Part shown: positions 1-5,586 of the stretch, piece by piece
Layout of the letters: the number at the start of each line of letters is the position of its first letter
Position numbering within the stretch: position 1 is the first letter of the stretch
Translations under genes and position numbers: made by a program
The notes under the pieces: model-generated
What the model was told of the DNA's origin: nothing
The model's input: only the letters and a program-made list of their open reading frames with translations
Databases searched by the model: none
Assembly: GCA_015487895.1 (NCBI GenBank)
Contig: WFOW01000193.1
Span: forward strand, 1 to 11,919
DNA length: 11,919 bases
From: Gammaproteobacteria bacterium
GTDB taxonomy: Bacteria > Pseudomonadota > Gammaproteobacteria > S144-34
Reading direction: 5' to 3'

Positions 1-1166
1 GTCTGGGGGGCGAGGCGCTCGAACTCGTCGAAGCGCAGCGGCCGGTTGTCCAGCGCCGAGGGCAGGCGAAAGCCGTACGCGACCAGGGTCTCCTTGCGCG
101 AGCGGTCGCCGCGGTACATGCCGCCGAGCTGGGGGATGGTGATGTGCGACTCGTCGACGACCAGCAGGGCGTCGGCCGGCAGGTAGTCGAAGAGCGTGGG
201 CGGCGGCTCGCCCGGGCGCCGGCCCGAGAGGTGCCGCGAGTAGTTCTCGATGCCGGGGCAGTGGCCGACCTCGGCCAGCATCTCCAGGTCGTAGAGGGTG
301 CGCTGCTCGAGCCGCTGGGCCTCGACCAGCTTGCCCGCGGCGCGCAGCGCCTTCAGGCGCTCGGCGAGCTCGGCCTTGATGGCGTCGATGGCCTGGAGGA
401 TGGTGCGGCGCGGGGTGACGTAGTGGCTCTTGGGGTAGACGGTGTAGCGCGGCACCCGCTGCAGGATCTCGCCCGTGAGCGGGTCGAACAGGCTCAGGGC
501 CTCGATCTCGTCGTCGAAGAGCTCGATGCGCAGGGCCTCGCGCTCGGACTCGGCCGGGTGGACGTCGATCACCTCGCCGCGCACGCGGTAGGTGCCGCGC
601 CTGAGCTCGAGGTCGCTGCGGGTGTACTGCAGCTCGGCCAGGCGGCGCAGCAGCTCGCGCTGGCCGACGAGGTCGCCGCGGCGCAGGTGCAGCACCATGC
701 TGAGGTAGGCGCGCGGGTCGCCCAGGCCGTAGATGGAGGAGACCGTGGCGACGATGATGGTGTCGGAGCGCTCGAGCAGCGCCTTGGTGGCCGACAGGCG
801 CATCTGCTCGATGTGCTCGTTGATGGAGGCGTCCTTCTCGATGTAGGTGTCGGTCGCCGGAACGTAGGCCTCCGGCTGGTAGTAGTCGTAGTAGGAGACG
901 AAGTACTCCACCGCGTTGCGCGGGAAGAACTCGCGGAACTCGCCGTAGAGCTGGGCGGCGAGGGTCTTGTTCGGCGCCAGCACCAGGGTGGGGCGCTGCA
1001 CGCGCTCGATGACGGAGGCGATGGTGAAGGTCTTGCCAGAGCCCGTCACCCCGAGCAGGGTCTGGTGGGCCAGCCCCGCCTCGAGGCCCTCGACGAGCCG
1101 GCGGATGGCCTCGGGCTGGTCGCCGGCCGGACGGAAGCGGGCGTGGAGCTTGAAGCGGCGGCTCAC
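1..1166 (-). CDS. uvrB: UvrABC excinuclease subunit B, N-terminal part (runs off the left edge)
   Basis: UvrB is the DNA-damage-verification helicase of nucleotide excision repair; it is loaded by UvrA and recruits UvrC. The reading frame gives 388 residues and is cut by the window edge at the conserved LAPQ(T) segment, so well over a third of the usual ~670-residue protein is missing. Seen directly: the N-terminal DQPEAI segment, Walker A GVTGSGKT (residues 39-46), the damage-probing beta-hairpin region [11 protein letters not shown] (91-101), [24 protein letters not shown] following it, and helicase motif II DESH with the aspartate at residue 338, the same place as in E. coli. The start is GTG at 1166, giving [11 protein letters not shown], which aligns with the E. 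coli start; no good Shine-Dalgarno sequence is visible. It is divergent from the aminotransferase gene, with 69 bases between the starts. The family assignment is beyond reasonable doubt. Confidence 0.98.
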   Translation of the reverse strand, partial: MSRRFKLHARFRPAGDQPEAIRRLVEGLEAGLAHQTLLGVTGSGKTFTIASVIERVQRPTLVLAPNKTLAAQLYGEFREFFPRNAVEYFVSYYDYYQPEAYVPATDTYIEKDASINEHIEQMRLSATKALLERSDTIIVATVSSIYGLGDPRAYLSMVLHLRRGDLVGQRELLRRLAELQYTRSDLELRRGTYRVRGEVIDVHPAESEREALRIELFDDEIEALSLFDPLTGEILQRVPRYTVYPKSHYVTPRRTILQAIDAIKAELAERLKALRAAGKLVEAQRLEQRTLYDLEMLAEVGHCPGIENYSRHLSGRRPGEPPPTLFDYLPADALLVVDESHITIPQLGGMYRGDRSRKETLVAYGFRLPSALDNRPLRFDEFERLAPQ

Positions 1167-1194
1167 GGGGATTCTGGTCCGGGCGGGCCTTCGC

Positions 1195-1201
1195 TATTAT
1201 A
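1195..1201. promoter_or_regulatory. Overlapping divergent -10 elements for uvrB and the aminotransferase gene
   Basis: The seven-base A/T stretch TATTATA is the only AT-rich patch between the two divergent starts. Read on the plus strand it offers TATTAT (1195-1200) for the aminotransferase gene. Read on the minus strand it offers a perfect TATAAT (1201-1196) for uvrB, about 30 bases before the uvrB GTG. No convincing -35 hexamer is present for either direction (TTCTGG at 1172-1177 is a weak plus-strand candidate at 17-base spacing). If both are used, the two polymerases would compete for one site. No LexA box was recognised here. Confidence 0.4.
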
Positions 1202-1224
1202 CGCCGGCCTGCGGCCCCGCCCCC

Positions 1225-1230
1225 GAGGAG
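1225..1230 (+). promoter_or_regulatory. Ribosome binding site that fixes the aminotransferase start
   Basis: GAGGAG lies five bases upstream of the GTG at 1236. The open frame continues far upstream (to 144), but that part is only antisense to uvrB. This Shine-Dalgarno site, together with the normal family N-terminus, selects GTG 1236. Confidence 0.7.
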
Positions 1231-1235
1231 AAGCC

Positions 1236-2426
1236 GTGGAGATACGCCTCGCCCAGCGCGTCGGGCGCGTGCGCCCCTCGCCGACGCTCGCCGTGACGGC
1301 CCGCGCCGCGGCCCTGCGCGCCGCCGGCCGCGACGTCATCGGCCTCGGCGCCGGGGAGCCCGACTTCGACACCCCGGAGCACATCAAGGAGGCCGCCGTC
1401 CGGGCCCTGCGCGAGGGGCTCACCAAGTACACGCCGGTGGACGGCCTGCCGGCGCTGAAGGAGGCCGTGTGCGCGAAGCTCCGGCGCGAGAACGGCCTCG
1501 AGTACGCGCCCGCGGAGGTGCTCGTCTCCTGCGGCGCCAAGCACAGCTTCTACAACCTCGCCCAGGCGCTCCTCGACCCGGGCGACGAGGTGGTGATCCC
1601 GGCGCCCTACTGGGTCTCCTACCCCGACATGGTGCTGCTCGCCGGCGGCGAGCCGCGCATCGTCCCGGCCGGCATCGAGCAGGGCTTCAAGCTGCGCCCG
1701 GAGCAGCTCGAGGCCGCCATCGGCCCGCGCACGCGCATGGTGGTCCTCAACAGCCCCTCGAACCCCACGGGGGCGGCCTACACCCGCGCCGAGCTCGCCG
1801 CCCTCGGCGAGGTGCTGCTCCGCCACCCGGAGATCCTCGTCGTCAGCGACGACATCTACGAGCACATCCTGTGGGCGGAGGAGCCTTTCGCCAACATCGT
1901 CAACGCCTGCCCCGGGCTCAAGCCGCGCACGGTGGTCATCAACGGCGTCTCCAAGGCCTACGCCATGACGGGCTGGCGCATCGGCTACGCCGCCGGCCCC
2001 GAGCCCCTGATCGCCGCCATGCGCAAGATCCAGTCGCAGAGCACCTCCAACCCCACCTCCGTCGCCCAGGCGGCCGCGATCGCCGCGCTCGAGGGCGACC
2101 AGTCGTGCGTGACGCTCATGCGCGAGGCCTTCCGCGAGCGCCACGACTACGTGGTCGGCAGGCTCAACGCCATGCCCGGGGTGCGCTGCCGCCCCGGCGA
2201 GGGCACTTTCTACTGCTTTCCGGACCTCTCGGAGGCCATCGCGCGCCTCGAGGGGGTGGCCGACGACGTGGCCCTCGCCGAGTGGCTGCTCGAGCGCGCC
2301 GGCGTGGCCGTCGTCCCCGGCAGCGCCTTCGGCGCCCCGGGCCACGTGCGCATCTCCTTCGCCACCGGCATGGACCAGCTCCGCGAGGCCCTCGACCGCA
2401 TCGAGCGCGCCCTGGCCAGCGCCTGA
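1236..2426 (+). CDS. aspC: PLP-dependent class I aminotransferase (aspartate aminotransferase type)
   Basis: The 396-residue protein is a fold-type I aminotransferase that moves an amino group between an amino acid (most likely aspartate, perhaps aromatic amino acids) and 2-oxoglutarate, in the cytoplasm. Visible motifs: GAGEPDFDTP near the N-terminus, KYTPVDGLPALKEA, NSPSNPTG (residues 172-179), SDDIYEHI, the PLP lysine K240 in SKAYAMTGWRIGYAAGP, and the alpha-carboxylate-binding arginine R372 in VRISFATG. The length (~395) and the YTPVDGLPALKEA signature fit the aspartate aminotransferase subgroup of Thermus and Rhizobium rather than the E. coli AspC subgroup. It is divergent from uvrB and convergent with the PIN toxin, whose stop codon lies in the same hairpin. 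The P. aeruginosa homologue in the same gene context has been called tyrB. Substrate choice cannot be read from the sequence, so the symbol is tentative. Confidence 0.95.
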   Translation: MEIRLAQRVGRVRPSPTLAVTARAAALRAAGRDVIGLGAGEPDFDTPEHIKEAAVRALREGLTKYTPVDGLPALKEAVCAKLRRENGLEYAPAEVLVSCGAKHSFYNLAQALLDPGDEVVIPAPYWVSYPDMVLLAGGEPRIVPAGIEQGFKLRPEQLEAAIGPRTRMVVLNSPSNPTGAAYTRAELAALGEVLLRHPEILVVSDDIYEHILWAEEPFANIVNACPGLKPRTVVINGVSKAYAMTGWRIGYAAGPEPLIAAMRKIQSQSTSNPTSVAQAAAIAALEGDQSCVTLMREAFRERHDYVVGRLNAMPGVRCRPGEGTFYCFPDLSEAIARLEGVADDVALAEWLLERAGVAVVPGSAFGAPGHVRISFATGMDQLREALDRIERALASA

Positions 2427-2442
2427 GCCGGGGGGCTCAGGC
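2421..2442. terminator. Bidirectional hairpin containing both convergent stop codons
   Basis: GCCTGAGCC (2421-2429) and GGCTCAGGC (2434-2442) form a perfect 9-bp stem with a 4-base G loop. The left arm contains the aminotransferase TGA (2424-2426) and the right arm contains the toxin stop codon read on the other strand (2439-2437). There is no T-run on either side, so efficient intrinsic termination is uncertain. It may instead stabilise both mRNA ends. Confidence 0.5.
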
Positions 2443-2883
2443 GAGCAGCTCCGCGGGCGCCGCCCGGAACGGATCGACCACCGTCAGCCCACCCGGGAGC
2501 CGCTGTCCGTGCTGGAGATCCTCCGTGAGGAGATAGCGGCAGCGCGCACGCTGTGCCGCCGCGACGATGAGGGCATCCCAAAAGGAGAACCCGAAGCGGT
2601 CCTGCACCGCCCACCCGAGCCGCAGCACCTCGTCGTCCATCCCCACGGGCCGCCACGCGAGCAAGGTCTCGACGTCCTCGCGCGCTACGGCCATGGGCAT
2701 TCCTGGACGCAGGCGCTGCGTGACCACAACGTAGTACTCCTGGAGCACCTGCCAGCTCAGGCGGCCACAGCGCCGCTGCCAAAGGACCTCGAGCCATACC
2801 CAGGCCCGCGGCTGCTTCGCCGGCTCGCTCGCGTCCCGCGCGTAGACCAGCAGGTTCGTGTCAACGAAGCAGGCTGCGGACAT
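2437..2883 (-). CDS. vapC: PIN-domain toxin of a type II toxin-antitoxin pair (module 1)
   Basis: This is a 148-residue PIN-domain protein, the normal length for a VapC-type ribonuclease that cleaves RNA (often tRNA or rRNA) with Mg2+ ions. The acidic active-site residues are all visible: D8 in FVDTNLLVYARD, E49 in LQEYYVVVTQ, D103 in SFWDALIVAAA, and E121/D122 in LLTEDLQHG. The ATG at 2883 is preceded by GGGAAGAG at a usable distance. It overlaps the last 23 bases of the antitoxin gene upstream, which implies one transcript and coupled translation. The FWDALIVAAA core is typical of the PIN subgroup paired with ribbon-helix-helix or AbrB-like antitoxins. The RNA target is unknown. Confidence 0.9.
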   Translation of the reverse strand: MSAACFVDTNLLVYARDASEPAKQPRAWVWLEVLWQRRCGRLSWQVLQEYYVVVTQRLRPGMPMAVAREDVETLLAWRPVGMDDEVLRLGWAVQDRFGFSFWDALIVAAAQRARCRYLLTEDLQHGQRLPGGLTVVDPFRAAPAELLA

Positions 2884-3112
2884 GGAGCTCTTCCCGATCC
2901 GGATAGCGCTCCCCCGCCTCCTTGAGGGGAGCCGGCCCTCGTGCCAAGTACCGTCCCATCGCGGCCTCGTAGGCGTCGGCCCCGCGCATGTGCTCGCGCA
3001 GGAGCTCGCCTACCAGCCGTGAGACGCTCGTGCCGCGCTCTGCCGCCCGCACACGCACCCAGCGCGCCACTTCCTCCTCGAGCGTGATCGTCACATTCAG
3101 GCGCCGTCCCAT
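2861..3112 (-). CDS. Ribbon-helix-helix antitoxin partner of PIN toxin module 1
   Basis: The protein is about 83 residues if the start is ATG 3112 (MGRRLNVTITLEEEVARW). The N-terminal half reads as a ribbon-helix-helix DNA-binding domain: a short basic strand (RRLNVTI), a helix (LEEEVARWVRVRAAERG), a turn, and a second helix (SVSRLVGELLREHM). The C-terminal tail (YPDREELHVRSLLR) would wrap the toxin. Two upstream in-frame ATGs exist at 3121 and 3133. I prefer 3112 because the strand then begins at the N-terminus and AGGG lies nine bases upstream, but 3121 is almost as good. RHH antitoxins typically repress their own promoter, and a matching inverted repeat lies just upstream. The partner toxin starts inside its 3' end. 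Confidence 0.82.
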   Translation of the reverse strand: MGRRLNVTITLEEEVARWVRVRAAERGTSVSRLVGELLREHMRGADAYEAAMGRYLARGPAPLKEAGERYPDREELHVRSLLR

Positions 3113-3146
3113 CTCCACCATCCCTGCCGCCATTGTGCACGAAGCT

Positions 3147-3167
3147 AGTGTACCACGAGGTTCGTGG
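3147..3167 (-). promoter_or_regulatory. Putative promoter -10 and operator palindrome of TA module 1
   Basis: On the minus strand a -10-like TACACT (3152-3147) lies 35-40 bases before the preferred antitoxin start. Immediately upstream is a perfect inverted repeat, CCACGA-GGT-TCGTGG (3153-3167). A third CACGAA half-site occurs at 3138-3143, downstream of the -10. An inverted repeat abutting the -10 is where an RHH antitoxin would bind to block polymerase. The -35 element is not clear. Confidence 0.45.
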
Positions 3168-3240
3168 AATCGTTGCGCTCCTGCTGCATGTTCCCATCCG
3201 GGTCGTGGCCCGCCACGCCCTGCCCGACCCTGCTCACTTA

Positions 3241-3270
3241 TTGCAATCGGTCCGCCCTCGCCGGTATGCT
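3241..3270 (+). promoter_or_regulatory. Sigma-70-type promoter of the tRNA-Asn gene
   Basis: TTGCAA (3241-3246) and TATGCT (3265-3270) are separated by 18 bases, each matching four of six consensus positions. The predicted start near 3277 is about 30 bases before the tRNA, and a GC-rich stretch follows the -10. It points toward the tRNA and no other plus-strand gene follows. Confidence 0.55.
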
Positions 3271-3279
3271 TTGGGCCTG

Positions 3280-3300
3280 CGGGCGCCCCGGCGGCGCCCG
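3280..3300 (+). other. GC hairpin in the 5' leader of pre-tRNA-Asn
   Basis: CGGGCGCC (3280-3287) pairs perfectly with GGCGCCCG (3293-3300) around a five-base loop, giving an 8-bp stem that ends seven bases before the mature tRNA 5' end. If transcription starts near 3277, the hairpin occupies nearly the whole leader removed by RNase P. Confidence 0.5.
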
Positions 3301-3307
3301 TCTGCGT

Positions 3308-3383
<76 letters not shown>

Positions 3384-3405
3384 TTCCGCCTTCCCCTCCT
3401 CCTAC

Positions 3406-3436
3406 CCGGCTCTCGAGCAATGGCAGCCTGAGCCGG
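3406..3436. terminator. Possible weak hairpin between tRNA-Asn and toxin module 2
   Basis: CCGGCTC (3406-3412) and GAGCCGG (3430-3436) can form a 7-bp stem, but the loop is 17 bases and there is no T-run. It lies between the convergent tRNA gene and PIN toxin gene. The call rests on position and complementarity only. Confidence 0.25.
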
Positions 3437-3457
3437 TGGCCCGAGGACGGATGCCGA

Positions 3458-3844
3458 TCAGTGCGTGGCGTCTATGGTGCGCACGCCGTAGGCGGCGAAG
3501 GCGCCGTCGCTCGTGACCAGCTCCAGCCCCTCCGCCTGCGCCTGGGCGATCAGCATGCGGTCGAACGGGTCCCGATGGTGCGGCGGCAGCCGTCCGGCCT
3601 GCTCGCCGTGGAAAAAGGCGATCGGGAGGGTCTCGAAGCCCTCCTCTTCCAGCACCGGCCCGAGGTCTTCCGGCATGTCGAGCTTGCCCAGGGCACGCTT
3701 GATCGAGATCTCCCAGGCGGTGGCGGCGCTCACGTAGACCTCGTTCCGCTCGTCGGCGATCATGGCCCGCGCGCGCGGGCCCAGATGCGGGTCGTCGGCC
3801 AGCCACCAAATCAGGACATGCGTATCCAGCAGGAGACGCCTCAC
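3458..3844 (-). CDS. vapC: PIN-domain toxin (module 2, VapC type)
   Basis: This 128-residue PIN ribonuclease belongs to the subgroup that starts LLLDTHVLIWWLADD and carries HHRDPFDRMLIAQA. Active-site acids are visible: D7, E45 in SAATAWEISIKRALGKL, D92/D95 in RDPFDRML, and D113 in LVTSDGAFAAYGV. The start is GTG 3844, whose last two bases form the antitoxin stop (GTGA, four-base overlap), so translation is probably coupled. The length and all key residues are normal, so the toxin is probably functional. Its RNA target is unknown. It converges on tRNA-Asn. Confidence 0.92.
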   Translation of the reverse strand: MRRLLLDTHVLIWWLADDPHLGPRARAMIADERNEVYVSAATAWEISIKRALGKLDMPEDLGPVLEEEGFETLPIAFFHGEQAGRLPPHHRDPFDRMLIAQAQAEGLELVTSDGAFAAYGVRTIDATH

Positions 3845-4083
3845 GGCCCCCCCTCGAAGTCACGGATGACGGACTCCGGCGTCTGCGTGAAGTCGGCGGC
3901 CATCCGGATCCGCCCCTTGAGCCGCCCCGGGCGGCGCGGCTGCCGCCGCGGCCGATGCGGCAGCAGGTCGAGATACGGCTTTCCTGCCTTGGCGATGACG
4001 ACCCGCTCACCCTTCCATACCAGCTCGCCGAGCTCGGAAAGCCGGGTCTTCGCCTCGTGCATGTTGACCTTGTGCACGCCCAT
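3841..4083 (-). CDS. Phd/YefM-type antitoxin of module 2
   Basis: The protein is 80 residues from ATG 4083. The N-terminus VHKVNMHEAKTRLSELGELVWKGERVVIAKAGKPYLDLLP is the Phd/YefM DNA-binding and dimerisation fold. The basic linker RPRRQPRRPGRLKGRIRMAADF and the acidic end TPESVIRDFEGG match the tail by which such antitoxins block the PIN active site. An in-frame GTG at 4092 with AAGGGA four bases upstream is a possible alternative start, adding three residues. The stop overlaps the toxin GTG by four bases. The AT-rich palindromic region upstream is the likely autoregulatory operator. Confidence 0.88.
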   Translation of the reverse strand: MGVHKVNMHEAKTRLSELGELVWKGERVVIAKAGKPYLDLLPHRPRRQPRRPGRLKGRIRMAADFTQTPESVIRDFEGGP

Positions 4084-4109
4084 GGCTTGCACCCATTCCC
4101 TTTTTTGTC

Positions 4110-4125
4110 TAGCTAATTTTAGCTA
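4110..4125 (-). promoter_or_regulatory. TAGCTA double palindrome, operator/promoter of TA module 2
   Basis: Two copies of the self-complementary hexamer TAGCTA (4110-4115 and 4120-4125) are separated by four bases, so their centres are 10 bp apart, about one helical turn. The same segment supplies a minus-strand -10 candidate TAAAAT (4121-4116), about 24 bases before GTG 4092 and 33 before ATG 4083. It is an AT-rich island in very GC-rich surroundings. Phd/YefM antitoxins are known to bind paired palindromes overlapping their promoter, so an operator role is a good inference. The palindromes are seen directly. Confidence 0.55.
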
Positions 4126-4209
4126 ACTCATGGCTGCGGCACTAGCGCCGGTGGTGCGACATTTCCCCGGGGTGCGGCCCGGGCCACAACAGTGCGGTGG
4201 GAAGCCCGT

Positions 4210-4770
4210 TCAGGGGCAGACGACCGGGCTGCCGTCGCATCGCGTCGCCGACAGCCGCACCCGCCCCGTGTTCGACAGGCACAGCACCCGCGGCGCCGCC
4301 GGCCCCTCGGGGCAGAAGGTGAAGCTCGCGTTGCTCCCGCCGGAGGTGCCGAACGGCCGGAAGACGATCCGCCGCCGCCCCGGGCTGGTCGCCACCCGCA
4401 CGCGCGCCGCGCCCTGCCCACGCCGCAGGAGCGGCTCCCCGGGCCCGCGCTCGCGGTCGCGGTCCAGGTCGGCGAACACGATCCAGCCGCCGTCCCAGCG
4501 CCAGCCCGAGGCATCGCAGGCCGCGCCGTCCGCGCTCGGGCACAGGACCACGTTACGGTTGCGCCGCACCGCCTCGCCCCGCGCGTAGGCGAGATCGGTG
4601 GCGACGGCGTTGACCGCGGCCGCAGCGCGGTTTCCGGCAGCAAGCGCCGAGAAGGCGGGGACGCCCGCGGCGAGCAGCACCGCCAGGACGGCCAGCGCCA
4701 CGAGCAGCTCGATCAGGGTGAGCCCCCGCACGGGGGCGGACGGGAGCACGACGGACCGCTCCGTGTCCAT
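4210..4770 (-). CDS. fimT: GspH/FimT-family type IV pseudopilin
   Basis: This 186-residue protein has a class III prepilin leader of 16 residues ending in RG, followed by LTLIELLVALAVLAVLLAAG; cleavage after G16 would leave Leu at +1 and the conserved Glu (E21) at +5. The rest is the GspH/FimT beta-rich domain (about 40-175), with WDGGWIVFADLDRD typical of the family and six cysteines (77, 85, 153, 164, 178, 185) that could form disulphides. The C-terminus contains GRVR (169-172) in LSNTGRVRL, which matches the GRxR DNA-binding motif reported for Legionella FimT in natural transformation. AGGAGG six bases before ATG 4770 fixes the start. No other pilus genes are in the window, so it is an orphan here. 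A role in DNA uptake or pilus assembly is inferred. Type II secretion GspH is the alternative. Confidence 0.9.
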   Translation of the reverse strand: MDTERSVVLPSAPVRGLTLIELLVALAVLAVLLAAGVPAFSALAAGNRAAAAVNAVATDLAYARGEAVRRNRNVVLCPSADGAACDASGWRWDGGWIVFADLDRDRERGPGEPLLRRGQGAARVRVATSPGRRRIVFRPFGTSGGSNASFTFCPEGPAAPRVLCLSNTGRVRLSATRCDGSPVVCP

Positions 4771-4812
4771 GGCGCACCTCCTGTGCCGGCAGATGGATGG
4801 ATCCGCGGCGTG

Positions 4813-4841
4813 AAGCTAGCGGAACGAGCCTCCAGGATCAA
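4813..4841 (-). promoter_or_regulatory. Candidate promoter of the fimT-like gene
   Basis: On the minus strand TTGATC (4841-4836) and TAGCTT (4818-4813) are separated by exactly 17 bases and lie about 45-70 bases upstream of ATG 4770. The -35 matches four of six consensus bases and the -10 only three, so the call is moderate to weak. If correct, fimT is transcribed independently of the TA module upstream of it. Confidence 0.4.
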
Positions 4842-4866
4842 GCCGCCGGCGTTCCGGGCCCGGGCT

Positions 4867-5304
4867 TCAGACCGCCTCGGGTTCGACCCGGAAGCCCTCC
4901 CTCGCCGCGGCCTCCGACAGCCGGTGGTCTAGGCACACGAAAGGGAGCGCCTCCGGGCCACCCAGCGCCCGCGCCGCAGTCAGCGCTGCCGCGAGCTGCA
5001 ATGCGTCCATCGCACGCAAGGGGTGAAGTCGCAGCAGGCGCACCGCCTCGGCCCGGACCGCGTCCGTGGGCCGGATCTCATGCCACGCCTCGGCCAGCGC
5101 ATCCAGGCGCCGCCGTGCCCGGCGCGCCACCGCCACCGGCAAGGCCGATTCCCGCTCGAGCCGGGCCAGGGCCGAGCCGATCCCTACCGGTGCCGCCCAC
5201 CACACGAGAAAGCCCGGGTCGCGCGCCAGCACCCCGGCCATCGTGCCGCTGGCAGGCTCCTGCACCACCAGCGGAACGAACGCGGAGCCGTCCCAGAACC
5301 TCAT
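4867..5304 (-). CDS. vapC: PIN-domain toxin (module 3) with an apparent active-site substitution
   Basis: This 145-residue PIN protein reads MRFWDGSAFVPLVVQEP at its N-terminus, then WWAAPVGIGSALARLERE, LRAMDALQLAAALTAA and FVCLDHRLSEAAAREGF. Acids D5, D100 and D126 are present. In the usual subgroup pattern (WWGTPVECxSALAR) an acidic residue stands where this protein has G41; the codon is GGG, one base from GAG, so the second catalytic acid appears lost. D5 is also followed by G where S is common. ATG 5304 overlaps the antitoxin stop in ATGA (four bases), which fixes the start, although the open frame extends upstream. The protein may be a weakened or dead toxin, or another acid may substitute. 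The family call is firm; loss of activity is inferred from remembered family patterns. Confidence 0.85.
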   Translation of the reverse strand: MRFWDGSAFVPLVVQEPASGTMAGVLARDPGFLVWWAAPVGIGSALARLERESALPVAVARRARRRLDALAEAWHEIRPTDAVRAEAVRLLRLHPLRAMDALQLAAALTAARALGGPEALPFVCLDHRLSEAAAREGFRVEPEAV

Positions 5305-5573
5305 CGCCCCTCGCGCCGCTCCCCGAGCAGAAGCTCCAGCGCGCTGCTCCCCACGGGCACGGGCCTTGCTCGAAGCCGCCGCACACCTCTGCCGCGTCGC
5401 ACCAGGCCCGATCGCTCCAGGGCCCTCAACGCGTCCGGACACGCGCCGGCCACCGCCTCGAGGCGCGCCACCGGAACGCCACGATCCAGGATATAGACGC
5501 TCTCGCCCGCCCGCACCCATCCGAGGATGCGGCTCAGGTGCGTCTTGGCCTCGCTCACCGGCACCGATCTCAT
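5301..5573 (-). CDS. Phd/YefM-type antitoxin of module 3
   Basis: The 90-residue protein begins MRSVPVSEAKTHLSRILGWVRAGESVYILDRGVPVARLEAV, a clear Phd/YefM N-terminal fold (SEAKTHLSRIL is the signature). The C-terminal part is arginine-rich and ends SSALELLLGERREGR, which would contact the toxin. ATG 5573 sits only six bases downstream of a TATAAC -10 element, so the mRNA may be leaderless. The stop overlaps the toxin ATG (ATGA). Its promoter abuts the stop codon of an asnB-like remnant. Confidence 0.85.
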   Translation of the reverse strand: MRSVPVSEAKTHLSRILGWVRAGESVYILDRGVPVARLEAVAGACPDALRALERSGLVRRGRGVRRLRARPVPVGSSALELLLGERREGR

Positions 5574-5579
5574 AAGACC

Positions 5580-5585
5580 GTTATA
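5580..5585 (-). promoter_or_regulatory. -10 element of TA module 3, predicting a leaderless mRNA
   Basis: TATAAC (5585-5580 on the minus strand) matches five of six -10 consensus bases. A start about seven bases downstream falls on the A of the antitoxin ATG (5573). No Shine-Dalgarno sequence precedes that ATG. No good -35 is visible. Confidence 0.45.
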
Positions 5586-5586
5586 G

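Noticed and set aside
144..1235. Long open frame continuing upstream of the aminotransferase, suggesting a ~760-residue fusion
   Set aside because: The upstream part is antisense to uvrB and shows no domain. The family N-terminus and a Shine-Dalgarno site place the start at 1236.
1197..2345. 382-codon open frame on the minus strand across the aminotransferase gene
   Set aside because: It has low-complexity Ala/Gly/Arg/Val composition typical of the antisense frame of a GC-rich gene. The plus-strand frame has all aminotransferase motifs.
4176..4185. GGCCCGGGCC palindrome after the fimT-like gene as a terminator
   Set aside because: It is a 10-base perfect palindrome with no loop, so it cannot form a stable hairpin, and no T-run follows.
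4878..4891. CGGGTTCGACCCGG, resembling a tRNA T arm, as a possible tRNA fragment or attachment site
   Set aside because: It encodes the normal C-terminal residues of PIN toxin 3 (FRVEPEAV), has no flanking acceptor or anticodon stem, and does not match the tRNA-Asn 3' end.
5301..5520. Upstream extension of PIN toxin 3 to about 217 residues
   Set aside because: The extra 72 residues lie in another frame of the Phd antitoxin gene. The ATGA overlap and the MRFWDGSA start fix the N-terminus at 5304.
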